64,000 bases of DNA from Calonectria ilicicola (Eukaryota > Ascomycota > Sordariomycetes > Hypocreales > Nectriaceae). The notes beneath the pieces are model-generated. The model searched no databases, was not told the origin of the DNA, and saw only the letters and a program-made list of their open reading frames with translations. Below are positions 11,024 to 22,112 of the stretch, piece by piece (positions within the stretch are counted from its first letter, which is position 1; every line of letters begins with the position of its first letter). Made by a program: the position numbers and the translations under genes. The stretch covers positions 2,976,001 to 3,040,000 of the forward strand of contig CP085827.1 in assembly GCA_020809705.1 (NCBI GenBank). Direction: 5' to 3'.

Positions 11024-12161
11024 CTAAGCTTTTAAAAAGTCCAAATTACGAGATGCCTCAACCTCTGCTAAGATTTGTTCCCGTGTCCTTGTAACATCCT
11101 GTTGAACATGCTCTGAATATAGCTGTTGAATCGTTTCCGTCACAATCCCACGTTTTCCATCACCAATGGAACGTCCGTCCACCTCCACAACATGAATCTG
11201 AGACGGAAAAGTGCCTGTGCAGAATGCTTCATCGGCGCCATAAACCTCAGTCAAGGTAAAGTCAAGCTCTCGAACAGTGATTCCATTGGCGCGACAAACG
11301 TCAATCGTCTTCTGTCGAGTGATACCTTGCATTTGATTATCTTTTGTCGGCGCCCACACCTCGTTTCCGCGAACGATAAAGAAGTTTACCGAATTGCATG
11401 TTTTAACAAACCCTCTTAAATCTAGCATTAACGCTTCATCCACATTCATGACATTAGCACTGATACAAGCCTGTACGTCAGTTGCTTTTGAAATATGGTT
11501 CCACTGCTCATCCTTGACGTCTGGGGGACCGCGGCGTACCCATGTCGTGGCAAGTCGGAGTCCCCTAGCCTTGGCAGAAGGGTCAGCAGCCTTGATCTCG
11601 GGGATAATGACGATTAGTGGCAAGCCAATATTCACGTGCGGATTCTGATAAGGCGTTGACTTTAGACCCCTGCTGACGACAAGTCGAATGTGAACATGCT
11701 GTTCGTCTGCCATGTCATTTGCGTCAAGAGTCTGATGAATGAGACCTAGAAGTCCTCCTTTGCTGATTCCCAAGTCCATATACATAGCTTTTGCGGACTG
11801 GAAGAGACGGTTGATGTGGTCCCGGGCAAACTGAACTCGGCCCCTGTTTGCACGAATTCCTTCCTGGAAGCTGTTAGCCAAGCCAAATGCATCATTGTCT
11901 TATGCCCAACTAACCCAAATGCCATCCCCAACAAGAAAGTTTGAGTCAAATACCGAGACAACAGCCTCAGCGCGAGGGACAAGATTGAATTCCCCAGACA
12001 CGCCATCTCGCATGCCAATCTACCCATCGCTCTGTTAGCATTGCATTTGTACCATCTCACGGACGTGCACGGACCAGAATAGATGAATTCTTGGCGTTAG
12101 GAATAACAGCATGAGTAGAGGCGCCATGGCCTGAACCCTCGACATTTGCTGCGGAAACCAT
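11024..12161 (-). CDS. Class IV aminotransferase (BCAT / D-amino-acid aminotransferase-like)
   Basis: The frame starts at the ATG at 12161 (MVSAANVEGSGHG) and has three exons. The second holds LVPRAEAVVSVFDSNFLVGDGIW. The third, after a TTCCAG acceptor, begins EGIRANRGRVQFARDHINRLF and runs to the stop at 11024. The fold-type IV PLP signature is present: HISKATDVQACISAN (pyridoxal lysine in SK), DEALMLDLRGFVKTCNSVNF, MQGITRQKTID and the E-x-F-C-T-G-T phosphate-binding end. It transfers an amino group between an amino acid and a keto acid, probably in the cytosol; substrate and handedness cannot be told. The first exon junction is not fully settled. It is divergent from the Zn2Cys6 gene at 12477, with a 315-bp shared promoter carrying paired TCGG-N6-CCGA sites. 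Confidence 0.85.
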
Positions 12162-12300
12162 TGGATTTGGTTATCAAGAATTGATGCAGTTGACACTTCC
12201 AACGAATCACTTGCTGATTTGAGTACGCTATGTAAGGATATTGGTATTCCTTTTATCTCGAGAAGCACGCGTTCTTATCCCAAGCCAGTGACCAATTGCT

Positions 12301-12415
12301 CGGTCAGTGCCGAAGCTTTTCGGTGGCGACCGAGAGAGATCCACCCGTAGTCGTAACCAAGCCCATGTTGGTTGGTCTACACGTGATGGTTATCTCGAGC
12401 CACGGACCCTCCCGA
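12301..12415. promoter_or_regulatory. Paired TCGG-N6-CCGA palindromes in a divergent promoter
   Basis: TCGG-TCAGTG-CCGA lies at 12300-12313 and TCGG-TGGCGA-CCGA at 12320-12333, exactly 20 bp apart, two turns of the helix. A weaker CGG-ACCCTC-CCGA follows at 12403-12415. CGG-N6-CCG is the established site form of Ppr1-type zinc clusters, and TCGG-N6-CCGA that of UaY. The sites lie between the aminotransferase (start 12161) and the Zn2Cys6 regulator (start 12477), so self-control plus control of the neighbour is likely by inference. Confidence 0.65.
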
Positions 12416-12476
12416 GGCCGTATATGATTTAGGCCATTGCACACCTCGGACAGCCGAAAACTTCTCCACAGCAGCC

Positions 12477-14739
12477 ATGGAGTTCGATTGGGACCCTGCT
12501 TTCCAGCCTTCTATTTCCAAAGCGTGCGGCAGATGTCACGCACGCAAGGTAAAAGTACGTATCCAATATGACATGCCCCACTGTAGATGGTGCCGGTTAT
12601 GCGTCAGCAGAGCAACCAGTCCGCTAAACTTGATATTGGTAGTGTGATTTGAAAGTACCTCGATGCTCTGCATGTGTAAAGCAAGATGAGGAATGCAACA
12701 TTACTGAATGTGTTGCATACCCTTATTCTGTTATTAGACGACTTTTGGCCGAAAATAGAGATTTACGCCAGAGACTAGAAGCGACTGCGTTGCCTATCGC
12801 TCAACCCTCTGCCGCAGCATCCAACGCTTGGCTTGAGGTCCATGGGAAAGAAGCCGAGGAAGTAGGGGTTTTGTCAATTGGAGGCCGCAGTCATCATTCG
12901 GAATCTAAATATGGTAGGTACGCTGGTGTAACCAATACAGAATCATGCCCAGCCGCTAACTTGATGTTATTCGTTAGTTGGTAGCGCTGCAGGTTCAACA
13001 TTCGCCCGAATCTTCTTCAAGCAGTTGAATCTAGATCCACCAGAAGAATCTGGCCGCCAAGGCGGATGTCTAGACCAATCTGCATCCCAAAGGCTTGCAG
13101 GATTGCCGCCGCAAACCACGGCTCGGTTATTGTTGCGGAAATATATCGCCCGGGTGCATATCTGGTGGCCATTTTTACAACTTCCAACACTTCGAAGAAC
13201 TTTTGAAACGGTGTATCAAAATTTGAGGAAATCAAGCGATGCTGACAAATTTTTGGTTTTTGCTGTATTGGCACTTGCGAGTAGCGAATGTCAAGATGAC
13301 AAGGATTATCAATGCATGATGGATGTAAACACCCCCATCTCGTACTTTCAGACAAGTCTGGGATTTTTTGTCGATTTCCATGATCATCCAAGGGATCTTT
13401 TCGGTATCCAAGCTGTGATCCTTTTAACAATTTGGATGTTGAATTCCAGTCTAAGCACTCACTGCAATGACCTTTGGCATCTTTCTCGATACATCATGTC
13501 TGCAGCTGTTGAGGCAGGTCTCCATCGCCACAATGCTGACTGGGGCTTTTCGTCTGAGGAGCTAGAAACACGCAACCGCACTTGGTGGTGTGCGTACAAC
13601 CTCGAAAGGTTTGTCTTTTATGTATACCGATGCACTTCTCTGCGCTACTAACCTTGTATCGCTCTTTTTAGGCATGCTGCGGTCATAACTGGGCGTGTTC
13701 TTTCCATCAGAGACCATGCTGTGCACGCTCTGCAGCCAGCAAGGCAAGATTTTGACAATCTGAATAATGCCGAGGCCGTTGTATCACCTCAATTCCATGT
13801 TCATGGCTTGCTTCCATTTCGGTTTATGATAAGACTGCGCCAAATCTCGGGCCGCATTCTTGAGTCAATTTACATTGGGAGAGGGCCTGATGGAAATGCA
13901 CTCAATACATCCTTTCAACGGATATGCACCATGTCGGACGAATTGCGCAGCGATTTGGAGATATGGAGAGCCGATCTAAATGCAGTGGAATTTAAACCCT
14001 CACGAGAATATTCGGAACTAAAGATCGAATATTGTCTACTTCAGCTGTTATTAAATCGACCCAGTCCCACGTTTATGGTTCCCTCCGGCCCAATGATTGC
14101 GACCTGCTCAAAAGCGGTATCTGGTGCAGTTCGACAGTGGTCAAAGATTGAGCTTGATCATGGACTATCAGCTGTGTGCCGATGTTTTAGACAGCTGCAT
14201 TCAATCCTTCTCGTGGGTCTTGCTGGCCTATACTGCGATTGGTAGGTCTCTAGTGCCTTGGTAAAAAGTCCTTCTAACATAATTGCTGACATATCATTCA
14301 CTTCAATAGGCACTCTATGATTGTAGCACGTGAAATAGGCGACGGCAATTCACGACAAACTTGCCGCCACTGGAACGATACTGACCTATGTCTTGGGTTT
14401 ATCCGCCGAGCAGTTACGCAGATGGAAACAAAGGGATTGGTTAAATATCAGCAACTTTTCCAAGCGGTTAGGAATAAGGTCTACTCTAGATCCACAGCCG
14501 ACATCCTTCATGGTGCAAGCGCTCAGACGCCGGCTGGTTCTTTCTTTTCTGGTGGAGAATCTTACGACTCCTTTTCTACTGAGGGAGTAAATTTGAATGG
14601 CCCATCAAGCCTATTTTTTGCTGAAGCCCAAGACATGGAGATATATAGAAGTCACGTCTTAGGATTTTTTGATGGAGGTATGATGGAAACTGATGAGGCT
14701 CTTCATGCTTGGTATGAGGCGGTGATGAGAGAAATATAG
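12477..14739 (+). CDS. Zn2Cys6 transcription factor with fungal regulatory domain
   Basis: Exon 1 is 12477-12554 and ends within the zinc cluster; exon 2 is 12643-12913; exon 3 starts at 12978; two more introns follow near 13610-13672 and 14243-14310, and the stop is at 14739. The cluster is CGRCHARKVKCD...CSACVKQDEEC at about residues 17-44, with the first intron inside it as is common in fungal regulators. The linker after it (ECVAYPYSVIRRLLAENRDLRQRLE) resembles that of Ppr1/UaY-type proteins, with a heptad coiled coil. The middle homology region spans WWPFLQLPTLRRTFE to LETRNRTWWCAYNLER. It is divergent from the aminotransferase and 0.7 kb before a Dal5-like permease; the promoters of both carry paired TCGG-N6-CCGA sites, so it is the natural candidate to bind them. 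Confidence 0.85.
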
Positions 14740-15199
14740 GACCTCGAAGACGAGTGCGTGTATGCAATGCATCCTAGGATGAACGCTTAATGATCATCTG
14801 TTTAATTTCAGGAAATATTATTACGTTTCGAATTTGAAACACGTGCAACCATATTGCCGTCACCAACTTGGATCTGTATGGCGCCATCCTTGAATGAAAG
14901 CACGTTTGGCATGGGCATAATGGCGTTTGGTGGACCCTGCTCTAACTTGAGTGGGCCAGTAGACCGAATTTGAAGTACTTTTTTTTACATCATGATGAAC
15001 ACATTCTAAAGCTACTATTGACTGTATCGAATATAGACTACTGGATGATTTCTGCTAGTATCGTAATAATTTCCCCCTAGACGTTCACCGCAAACTCTTG
15101 CAACTCCCATGACAATTGTAACATATTTTATGCCACTGCATTCTTTTCAGAAGACGTTAGCTCCGCTCCACCCCCAGATAGCACCCCTGTCGAGTAGAC

Positions 15200-15235
15200 T
15201 CGGTGGGCCCCGAAAACGCGCTCGGTAGCGTCCGA
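15200..15235. promoter_or_regulatory. Second pair of TCGG-N6-CCGA palindromes, upstream of permease
   Basis: TCGG-TGGGCC-CCGA at 15200-15213 and TCGG-TAGCGT-CCGA at 15222-15235, 22 bp apart, lie about 220-250 bp before the ATG of the Dal5-like permease at 15453. Form and spacing match the pair at 12300-12333, and I found no other copies in the window by eye. This ties the permease to the regulator next door. Confidence 0.65.
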
Positions 15236-15452
15236 ACTGCTCGCGTAACAATCTTTTATCACCTTGAACCCTATCCTAGTTGACAATTTGGCATCACTTA
15301 AATCATCAGCATCTGACCCGTAAATTTGATGATATATCAACGGATTATGTAGAAGCCTGCAAGTTTTTTCTACACCATCTCAACTCCCAGGAGCCGTTCC
15401 GTTTGCTCCCTGCTGTTTTGGATCACGGCTCGCCTCCATCTATCATCCCACC

Positions 15453-17185
15453 ATGTCGACACATTCCAATGACTGTGAGCCAAGTAACCCCAAAGACAAT
15501 GGCCAAGAATCTGTCTTTCGGTCTGAATCTGAGGTTGCTGGACCTGCGGAGGAATTGACAAAAGCCCAAGCGAGTCGCTTGTTGTTGAAAACTGATCTGG
15601 TTGTCATGCCACTGGCAATCATTAGTATGACTTTGGCATTTTTAGACAAGGTACGTAGATAAATCTCCACGCCATCTTTGCTATTAAAATCATCTCATCT
15701 AATGAATCTTAAGAATGCTCTAGGTTTTGCTGCCATCTTTGGGATGCGAGACGATGCACACCTTAAAGGCCAAGAATACAGTTGGTTAGGCAGTATTTTC
15801 TACTTCGGTTATCTAGCTATGGAGTTCCCAAACCTATGGCTAATGACCAAGGTTCCCATCGGAAAATATATCGGCGGTTGTCTTGTGCTTTGGGGTGCCT
15901 CACTTTGCTTCATGGCGCTGTGCCATAATTTTGCCGGCTTGGCAACAATCCGATTTCTTTTGGGCGTCTTCGAAGCGGCTGTTCTACCTTGCATGATGAT
16001 TGTAAATTCCATGTGGTATCGACGAGAAGAGCAGCCCCTTCGAACTGCCTTTTGGTACAATACATTTGCTGGCGTATTTGGTGGCATTCTTTCTTATGCT
16101 ATCGGTGGCATCAATGGATCGCTGTCAACCTGGAAGGTAGGGCATTCGAATTATCTGCGTTAAAGTCTTCGCTAACTAGACTTATTTCAGTATATATTTA
16201 TTATTTACGGCGCTGCAACTGTTCTGTGTGGAACTTTGGTGTTTTTTGGTCTGCCCGATTCTCCATCCAAAGCGTGGTTCTTCAATGAGAAAGAAAAAAG
16301 GCTGGCCATGGTACGACTTGCGGAGAACCAAACAGGAGTTGAGACACACAAGGTGGGTGACCAAGGGACGTATACATTTATTGTTCCAACTAACAGCCAT
16401 GCTTTAGGCTTTCAAGTTATCACATATATTCGAAGCTTTGCGCGACCCAAAGTGCTATTGTATTTGGGCATGCACTTTAGGTTATGCTATTACCAATGCG
16501 GGAATTACCAATTTTAACCCTCTCATCATATCAGGATATGGTTTTAGCAAGACAAAGACAGTGCTTATGGCAACACCTCAAGCTGCAGTTGCCATGGTCA
16601 GTGGTGCTGTCCTCTCAGCCATTGCTTATTGGGTGCCTAATTTGCGTTGCATATTTTGGATAACTTCAGCCTTGATCGGCATGGCAGGTGCGATTATGGT
16701 GCATGTGCTAGATGCCGAAACCCAACGAGATGCCTCGCTCGCCGGCGTCTATATCATGGGCTTCTATAATGTTCCTTGGGTGTTTATGCTCAGTCTTTCT
16801 TCCTCCAATACTGCAGGGGCGACTAAAAAGAGCTTCATGGGAATGTCAATAGCAATTGTATACGGTAAGCTTTTAAATCTACCTGCCTCCTCTTCAAAAC
16901 ATAAAACTCTAATAAGCCCTCGTTGCAGCTGTTGGAAATATTATTGGGCCGCAATTCTTTCTCTCAAGCCAATCACCGCACTATCCTCTCGGTATTGGAA
17001 GCATGCTGTGTGCATTTGCTATCATGGTAGCCGCTGGTTTGCTCTATTATGTTCTATGCCTACTTGAAAATAAGCGCCGTGATTCCGAGTATGGCAAACC
17101 AGACAATGTTGTCAATGCTGGCCTTGAAGCTGAGAGATCGGATGCGACCGACCAGGAAAACAAGAATTTTAGATACACATACTAG
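15453..17185 (+). CDS. MFS permease, anion:cation symporter family (Dal5/TNA1-like)
   Basis: The ATG at 15453 opens MSTHSNDCEPSN with a polar cytosolic leader, then about five exons. Family marks are TDLVVMPLAIISMTLAFLDK (TM1), then across an intron NALGFAAIFGMRDDAHLKGQEYSWLGSIFYFGYLAMEFP. GVFEAAVLPCMMIVNSMWYRREEQ, FVFFGLPDSP and a late loop VYIMGFYNVPWVFMLS follow. The order and spacing match the 12-span ACS family, which takes up organic anions such as allantoate, nicotinate, pantothenate or other carboxylates at the plasma membrane. The C-terminal tail (KNFRYTY) is typical. It lies downstream of, and in the same direction as, the Zn2Cys6 regulator at 12.5 kb. Confidence 0.9.
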
Positions 17186-17305
17186 ACTACGGCTGTTTTG
17201 ATGGTGGGGTCTATGTTACTAGATTCCTCTAAGTTATAACTAATAATCTCTATCTTGCGACATCTAGAACATACGTAAATTCAGCTGCAATTATGATGTA
17301 TCGGT

Positions 17306-18881
17306 TCACATCCTTTTTATAAGCGGTAAACAAAATACCAAGCCGAGGCCGGCAAGCCCAACACCCATGTATAAAGCGCCCCGATACCCCTTCAAAAGGT
17401 CGTCATTGTCACTTACCTGAATCTCAATCGTCCCTGCGATTCCTAAACCAATAGAAATACTATAGTTCACTATTGTATTTGCCAAACTCGCCGCAACACC
17501 TTGATGCTTAGCCTCTACCGCATTAGACAGCATTAACGTCGCAGCAGGGAACGTCATGTCCATCCCGAAAGGCATTATAAGAACACATACAAATACCTGT
17601 GCCCAATATGTCTGGTCTGGTGGCGCCGTGGCGATGAGGACGGTGCCAACCAAAAATGCGGTCAATGCAATCGTCATTACAATAGCCGGGCGAACTTGCA
17701 GTGGCCCCATGATAATTCCAGTCAATACTGCTGCCACCACCCCCATGGGTGCCAATGGACTCAGCCACGCAACGGTTAGTATGGGTGAAAGGTTTCGAAT
17801 GCGCTGGAGAAATTGCCAGGTGTAAAATAGCCAGATGCCAAAATCAGCCCAGCCGCAGGAGAGAGCAGCCAGAATAATCATGTTTTCCAAAGTCATTACG
17901 CTCATTGGGATCAACGGATCCCGAGCATATTTGAATTCATGGAGAAGAAAAGCCCCGAATAGTCCGACGCCAAGTATAAGAGTCACAATCACTTCCACTT
18001 TGCCCCATCCCACTACAGGTGCTTGATTCCAGGCGAAATTGAAGCAAACGAGCGCCGTGATACCGAGAGTGGCTCCTGGAATATCCAGATCTTGGACTAT
18101 GTCCCCGAGGTTCCAGGATAAGGTTTTCTGCGTTGGTACATCGGGAAGAGCATAATATGCCAAGAGCAAGAGGATGAAGAGTGTGATTGCCAGCGCCCAA
18201 AATGTCCATGGCCACCAGGCCATTTCAAAGGTACTGGCAAACGTTGCACCAGAAATCGCTCCAACTGGAGCTGCAGCCCCAAATATCGAGAATACCATGG
18301 CTTTGCGATATCCTGGGGGGTATGTGGTTCCCAATATGGCCAGAGCATTTGGTAGACAAAGTGCTGGGCCGATTCCTTGTAGCACCCGAGTTACCACAAA
18401 CATTGTGTAGTTGGAGTAAACGGCAAGCCCGGCGATCATTGTCCATATCGAAAACCAAGCATAACCGATCAATAACAACAGCTTGTGCCCAAATGTATCC
18501 CCGAGCCGGCCAGCGAATAGAATAAAAGTACCTGTTGTCAGACTGTAGCCGGCAATGGCCCAGCTCTGTTCACCAGGATCATCCACTCCGAAATCGCCGG
18601 TGATTATATGAAGAATCGACAACGTCTGCGTCAACCCGATTTCTCCATGGGCAAAGTCAGCATTCCATTCCAGAATACTGATTAATTCTCCATTACTTAC
18701 GCGTTGTAAATTGCGCCATACAAATAACACAAATGAACAGTATCTCGTGCATGGCAGACATACGAATGCCATCGTGCCTCTCTTGGGCACCATGATCAAT
18801 CGATTCCAAGGGTGTTGAGCCAGATTCTTCATGTGAGCCGATCGCCTCTTGCAAGAAAGACTGGTTAGAATTCTGTATCAT
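17306..18881 (-). CDS. MFS exporter, DHA2 14-span, ATR1-like
   Basis: Two exons. The first starts at 18881 (MIQNSNQSFLQ) and carries a cytosolic leader and TM1 (EILFICVICMAQFTT). An intron with donor GTAAGT (about 18640-18698) joins TT to Q-IGLTQTLSILHII, and the rest runs uninterrupted to 17306, about 525 residues in all. GEQSWAIAGYSLTTGTFILFAGRLGD and RVLQGIGPALCLPNALAILG are hallmark ATR1-type sequences. Members export aminotriazole, borate or other small toxic compounds by proton antiport at the plasma membrane. The 508-residue uninterrupted frame from 18832 reads through the first intron and is not the likely protein. It is divergent from the hydrolase at 19364. Confidence 0.85.
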
Positions 18882-19125
18882 AGTGCCGTTTCTATTCCGG
18901 TTTTCTGACGGGACGAAGCCAACTCTGGTATTTTTTCCATGAGTATGTTATTTGGACATTCTCCCCTGCGACGAGTTTTTTTCTATTTTTTAGTTCGCAA
19001 ATTAAACTAGCATGACCGCAAACTTTGTGGCAGTACTTGAGAGCTGCGAGCTGAGCTTATTGTCGGGAAACTATCCGATCTAAGAAGCTTCTCCATCTAG
19101 AAGTGGAGGACGGGCGGTTGATTGC

Positions 19126-19159
19126 GGCGGGGCCGTGCGGTCAAACTGTGGCGGGGCCG
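19126..19159. promoter_or_regulatory. Tandem GGCGGGGCCG sites between exporter and hydrolase
   Basis: GGCGGGGCCG is present at 19126-19135 and 19150-19159, 24 bp apart, in the 482-bp promoter region shared by the ATR1-like exporter and the CocE-type hydrolase. Each contains GCGGGG, which fits the CreA/Cre1 carbon-repressor consensus SYGGRG; functional sites are usually paired. The same nonamer (as CGGCCCCGC) is paired again at 24039-24082. Confidence 0.4.
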
Positions 19160-19363
19160 ATGATGACGACGGATTTGGTTTCGGCTTGGAATAAGTGAGA
19201 GACAGAGCATATGCCAGAAATTATCGGCATCTCAAAAGCCTCGGGCATATTTGTGTAAACCTTGCCAAGATCAGGACATAAAATCTTGGCTCTCGTTATC
19301 CGTTTCGATATCACCATAGCCATAATCAACCACCACAAGTTACTCGTATTACAACAGTCAAAC

Positions 19364-21340
19364 ATGAGCTCATATACGGTCGGATCCATTTCGGTGATCG
19401 AGATCCCCGCAAAGCGACCAGAATGGTCGCCCAAGGAACCATCTCGTACCGAGCTACCTGCTGGCCACAAACGCACTCCAGAAGCCCGACCGCTTCCTGT
19501 GGCAATCACGTTTGAACAAGACCAAATTGTCAAGCTTCGAGATGGCGCTTCCATCTACGTCGATGTCTTTCGCCCCACAGGCGACGCCACTGTCCCTGCT
19601 ATCCTCATGTGGGGTCCGTATGGTAAATCTGGGTCAGGTAGTGTAATTGAACTGGTGTGATTATGCTTTCGCTCACTGCTTTCCTCAGGTTTCCTGAATC
19701 TGGACAAATTCCCGAAGCGCGCAGGCATCGCCGCTAATCGTCTTTCTGGTTACGAAAGCTTCGAAGGGTAGCTAGCTATAATCACTGCAGTGTCCAAAAA
19801 CAATGCTGACCGTCCTTTCAGACTTGATCCAGCGGAATGGGTCCCCAGAGGCTATGCAGTTGTCAACGTAGATTCTCGCGGCAGCGGCGACTCGGAGGGC
19901 AATATCAAATTCTGGGGTACTGCTGAAGGTCGTGATGGATATGACACTGTTGAAGAAATTGCAAAATTGCCATGGTGCAACGGGAACGTTGCTCTGGCTG
20001 GGAACTCATGGCTCGCAATATCACAGTACTTTATCGCTGCAGAAAACCCGCCCCATTTAGCATGCATAGCTCCTTTTGAAGGAGCAAGCGATGCACTCAG
20101 GGAAACAATTTGTCGCGGAGGTATTCCCCAAATACCCTTTGCTGCGGCCGTCAAGAGCACTCTCTTGGGTATGTATTATGAATCCGCCACCTGGGCATCG
20201 ACAGCCAGCTGACGGATTAGGCCGAGGAAATGTGGAAGATATGTCCCAGATGATTTTAGCATTTCCTCATTCAAACGAGTATTGGGAGGATAAACGTGCT
20301 CAATTTGACAACATTAACGTGCCGGCGTACATCGTCGCCAGTTATTCAAGTGGTCTCCATTCTGTCGGCACGTTTCGTGCATTTGAAGAGATCCCACACC
20401 AAAATAAATGGTACGTATTTCGTGTCTGATACTAAATTGGACCTGAACAAAAGTAATCTTTTTTTTGTATAGGCTAGCAGTTCATGCCTCCCAAGAGTGG
20501 TACGATCTATATTCACAAGAGCGCACCGCAGATTTGCAACGTTTTTTCGACTTTTACACGAAGGGGCAACAGAATGATTGGATGGAAACTCCACGTGTCC
20601 GATATTCACTTCTTCAGTTTGATGGTAAACCGTCCATTATTGACAAGCCGTTCGAGAATTTGCCATGGCTTTTGGCCAATACACCAAGACATACTCTACA
20701 CCTGGGCCCCGACGGTAATTTGACCAAACAACCAACACAGCAGCAAGCAACTCATGGATATGATTCAAATGATAAATTGGGCTTCGGGGTTGAGTTTAAA
20801 TATACATTTCCGGAAAGCATCGATCTAGCCGGCCCATCAAAACTCACGTTGCACATGTCGACCCCCAATGCTCAGGATTTGGACATCTTTACTCAAATAC
20901 GCAAGGCTGATAAAGACGGTAGATTGCTTACACATGTGAACCAGCCTTTTCACGAATTAGGTGTCAACTCTGTCGAAGAGGTTGTAGACATCAACGTTTT
21001 TAAATATTTTGGACCCACAGGCATGTTGCGTGCGTCCCGTCGCAAGGTTTCAGAACAGCTCTCTGGCAAAGAGTGGCCTACATTGTCGCACCAGGCCTCG
21101 GATGAAGAATCGATCCCTAACGGGGAAATTGTTCGCCTAGAAATCATGATTTGGCCAACAGGAATTCGGTTTGAGGCAGGGGAGCAGTTGATTGTGCGCG
21201 TTAATAGCAAAAATTATGCGCTTCCAGAGCTCCCAGGTTTGCCGCACGCACCGACTGTCAATCAAGGAAGACACAATTTGCACTTTGGCGCCGAATATCA
21301 GAACTCGCTCGAATTTTTCTCGCTAGAGAGAGATAATTAG
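19364..21340 (+). CDS. CocE/NonD-family hydrolase (X-Pro dipeptidyl-peptidase S15 domain)
   Basis: The ATG at 19364 (MSSYTVGSISVIEIP) is preferred over an upstream ATG at 19262 because conserved sequence starts after it. Introns are about 19636-19689 (SGS-G-FLNLDKF), 19769-19820 (FEG-LDPAEW), 20170-20219 and 20412-20472. The alpha/beta-hydrolase part has VKLRDGASIYVDVFRPTG, GYAVVNVDSRGSGDSEG and the nucleophile elbow GNSWLAISQ (catalytic Ser). The C-terminal half is the jelly-roll domain of CocE/PepX enzymes (LHMSTPNAQDLDIFTQIRK, RLEIMIWPTGIRFEAGEQL). Family members cleave acyl esters, amides or X-Pro peptides. No signal peptide, so it is cytosolic. Being next to two permeases and an exporter suggests it opens an imported ester or amide. 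Confidence 0.88.
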
Positions 21341-22112
21341 TCACAGAGGAGGAATCAATTATGAGTCTAAATAGTTTTAGTCAAAAATCAAGGCACCCAC
21401 CCACTAAAATTACTCTCCACGTGCCCGCTGTTAGGCCTGTAGCTTGAACCCCGGATTCTGACGCATTTCCCCGTGGGGCAGCCAATTAAGTAATTATCGG
21501 TGCTATCAAAAAATTGCCGATGACAGCCTTTAATTGGATCCATTAGTCGAGTCTGGGTAATTAATCTGCAGATCGTTTGAACTAAAATGGAGAAAAAGTC
21601 AAGCCCACAGCCAATAACCACATGCCGGCTAAAATGGGTCGGCGAATATGCGGAGTTACGACTCAAGATGATGCCACAAGGCTACGGATAACCATACCCG
21701 GGCGACCATTTTTAACTGATTCAAAACTTCCACCAATTACACTCAGATCCGAAGAGTGGATATATACGCAGAGAGACGTCACGGACCAATTCGCTTTAAA
21801 ACAAGGCCCAGGCTTAGCGTCCTGAGTCGACGAATCCTGGGAGAGATAGCATGTAAGGCCATTGACCACTATGCGGGGGACAAGGGCTTGCGTGGCTGGT
21901 CTCACGTGGTACTTGTCGTACCCAGTATCAATGGGACCCATTGGAGAGATGTCCGAGCACGGCAGGGTAATAGCTCTGGTTGTTCCCCAAAAGTACATTT
22001 CCATTTGAACTGCATGTTGGCCACACTTTGAACGTGCCTTGCCCCTCACGCCCAGATCTAGTTCCGTCAATTGCCCTTCTCCAACCGTGGATAGGCTCTT
22101 GGCAGCAGTACA
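21341..22112. other. Intergenic region before the second Dal5-like permease
   Basis: Frames on the minus strand (21663-22127, 154 codons) have no recognisable domain and overlap the permease start. The last 100 bp carry the 5' leader of the permease gene. I saw no TCGG-N6-CCGA site here. Confidence 0.5.

Noticed and set aside
19060..19078. CGG-N8-CCG in the exporter/hydrolase promoter as a further member of the 12-15 kb regulon
   Set aside because: The spacer is 8, not 6, bases, so it does not fit the site form.
19262..19363. Upstream ATG extending the CocE-type hydrolase
   Set aside because: The extra 34 residues are hydrophobic leader-like sequence not shared with the family; conserved sequence begins after the ATG at 19364.
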